The notes beneath the pieces were generated by a model, which saw only the letters and a list, made by a program, of their open reading frames with translations, was not told the origin of the DNA and searched no databases. From NCBI GenBank assembly GCA_963575745.1, contig CAUYUJ010003425.1:179130-243129 (forward strand): a stretch of 64,000 bases of DNA, in the 5' to 3' direction. A program made the translations under genes and the position numbers. Origin of the DNA: Prorocentrum cordatum (lineage: Eukaryota > Sar > Dinophyceae > Prorocentrales > Prorocentraceae). Of this stretch, positions 62,120-64,000 are shown piece after piece (positions within the stretch are counted from its first letter, which is position 1; every line of letters begins with the position of its first letter).

Positions 62120-62640
62120 CCTTGGGGTTGCCCAAGAAGTCCGCGCGCGATGTGCGCCGCGCCCCATTCCTGCCACGCATTTCGCATCGTCGACGACAAG
62201 AGAGGCCATGATGAAAGGAAAAACAGCAACTCTGCATTGTTTTTCTACAATCAGGATGGGAAGGCCCGCGGCCCGCATGGACGTCCGCGCGCGATGTGCG
62301 CCGCGCCCCACTCCTGCCACGTATTTCGCACCGTCGGCGACAAGGCAGGCCATGCTGAGAGGAAATAGCGGAAACTGTGTATTGATTTGTAACAGTCAGG
62401 ATGGGCGGCCCCGGATTGACGGCCGCGCGCGATGTGCGCCGCGTCCCATATGCGCGCCGCGTCCCACTGCTGCCACATATTTCGCACCGTCGGCGACAAG
62501 GCAGGCCATGCTGAGAGGGAAAAACGAAAACTTTGTAATGATTGTTTACTGTCAGGATGGGCGGGCTCAGATTGACTGCCGCGCGCGATGCGCGCCGCGT
62601 CCCATTCCTGCTACGCTTTTCGCATCAAAGCGGCCACTTT
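62120..62640. repeat. ~125-bp tandem repeat (GCGCGATGTGCGCCGCG)
   Basis: GCGCGCGATGTGCGCCGCG, CACGCATTTCGCATCGTCG and CAAGGCAGGCCATGCTGAGA recur near 62140, 62285, 62425 and 62580, with one more unit at 60800. A short minus frame repeats with the unit but is not convincing as a gene. 61861-62119 has nothing recognised. Confidence 0.85.
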
Positions 62641-62744
62641 GTATTATTGTTTTTTTTTAACAATCCGGATGGGAGGTCCCCGGTCCGGGGGGGGGGGTTG
62701 CTATCGGCCGGATCACGGTTATGTGGGTATATAATAATATGAAC

Positions 62745-63275
<531 letters not shown>

Positions 63276-63394
63276 CTGTCTGCTAATGCCTGGTGGGCCA
63301 CCTGCACAAAACGCGTAGCGTATACGAAGGAAGAGGAAGAAGAGGAGGAGGACGACGACGACGATGACGATGACCAAAACGATGAGGGCGGGGC

Positions 63395-63522
63395 GGAGAA
63401 CTGCAGATGCACTCCTGGCAATGGAGAATTGGCTCGTCGCGGTCCAGGGAGCGCTGACAGATGTCGCAGACGTACCCACCCTCGCACAGGGCCCTCTTCA
63501 GCAGGTGGTTGTTTGGGCACGC
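63395..63522 (-). CDS. Exon encoding a Cys/His zinc-binding domain (ZZ- or C1-like)
   Basis: A pyrimidine tract and TTTCAG (63528-63523) precede an exon that reads ACPNNHLLKRALCEGGYVCD then ICQRSLDRDEPILHCQEC. The spacing C-x4-H-L, G-x-x-C-D-x-C, H-C-x-x-C is that of DC1/C1/ZZ-type zinc fingers, which bind peptides, lipids or small signals depending on family. The next expected block (FDVC-like) is missing, so the exon must splice onward near 63397, into the region of the (GT)n array. The gene's name and full function cannot be told from one domain. Confidence 0.6.
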
Positions 63523-63804
63523 CTGAAAGGAGTAACACATGCATATAATTACCGCCACCCTTCCCTCGTCTTCGCCTTCCTGGGCCTCCTCGGTGAGGGC
63601 CGTCGCCCCACGTCTGGATTCGCACCTGGGTCCTGGTCAGAACACACCAACACACCCCAAGAGAAATCTCGGGAGCAGCGATACAGGCACCATGCTACCA
63701 TGGGGAACGCCAAATGAGGAACGGAGAGGCCTTTCTGGCTACGGTGAGCCTCGGCCACGAGCAGGTTACCCGACCTAAACCCGGGGAGCGGCCCCAGAAC
63801 CAGA

Positions 63805-64000
63805 GCCTCCCTCCTGAGCCCAAAGTGGTCCATGTCTCAACGCCTTGACCGTGTCGGTATCTTTCTGCTCTCCCGGGTGCCGGCTGGCGCTCCGGCGAGC
63901 CCATCTGGATGAAATGGCCACGCGAGCTCGCTGGGCTGCTCCCGCCCCGCCGTGTCTGCGTGGTGCTCCCGTGAAAGGAGTCGTTCAAGTCCTCGTCGCT
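63805..64000 (-). CDS. Possible upstream exon of the zinc-finger gene (partial)
   Basis: From the window edge a minus frame reads SDEDLNDSFHGSTTQTRRGG, SSPASSRGHFIQMGSPERQ and AERYRHGQGVETWTTLGSGG. It is Ser/Gly-rich and plausible as a disordered segment. Exon limits are not determined, and the link to the exon at 63522 is only by position and strand. Confidence 0.35.

Noticed and set aside
63726-63750. Leader-like ACCGTAGCCA on the minus strand
   Set aside because: Only about 13 of 22 positions match; the TTTTGGCTCAAG half is absent.

Overview
The window reads as nuclear DNA of a dinoflagellate. The decisive marks are copies of the 22-nt dinoflagellate trans-spliced leader (DinoSL, ending CCATTTTGGCTCAAG). 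There is one exact copy at 24693-24714, a tandem of four at 47115-47181 and a decayed one (19 of 22 identical by eye) at 7039-7060. Supporting marks are an apparent GA-AG intron, GC-rich sequence packed with microsatellites and minisatellites, very low gene density, and all well-supported coding sequence on one (minus) strand. The genus cannot be fixed from the sequence. A 100-N scaffold gap (13901-14000) sits inside a tandem array.

Layout. 1-7060: a three-exon Helitron-like Rep/helicase gene on the minus strand, cut by the window edge; its second intron holds a 103-bp satellite and a dead duplicate exon. 7061-13250: four copies of a ~0.7-kb AT-richer repeat (A) and three of a ~190-bp repeat (B) with (CAA)n modules, interrupted by minisatellites. 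13250-16100: an unassigned plus-strand fragment, an 89-bp array, the gap and GC-rich dispersed repeats. 16600-18000: a decayed reverse transcriptase. 19150-24714: an apparently full-length, open two-ORF LINE (ORF1 coiled coil; ORF2 APE endonuclease, RT, CCHC finger), headed by an exact DinoSL and lying between two (TCC)n tracts. 25500-30200: decayed coding fragments and a hexanucleotide satellite. 31150-39550: a ~90-bp array, then three copies of a cassette with 11-bp terminal inverted repeats around 24-bp and 16-bp minisatellites. 39560-43180: a decayed second LINE. 45266-47181: an unassigned coiled-coil protein gene headed by four stacked DinoSL relics. 47860-55740: minisatellites, GC-rich sequence and weak coding traces. 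55783-57870: a decayed Ty1/copia-like Gag-protease. 58140-63300: foldback and simple-sequence DNA. 63395-64000: exons of a zinc-finger host gene entering from the right edge.

How it fits together. The window is mostly retroposed material. The DinoSL relics show that mRNAs, including a LINE mRNA, were trans-spliced, reverse-transcribed and reinserted, at one locus at least four times. The Helitron-like gene seems to have been recycled this way and then to have gained introns, one flanked by an 8-bp direct repeat as expected of introner-type insertion. The same gene carries a tetranucleotide, GTAT on the coding strand, about every 50 nt in all three codon phases, which coding alone does not explain. 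All assignments come from reading motifs by eye; no database search was possible.
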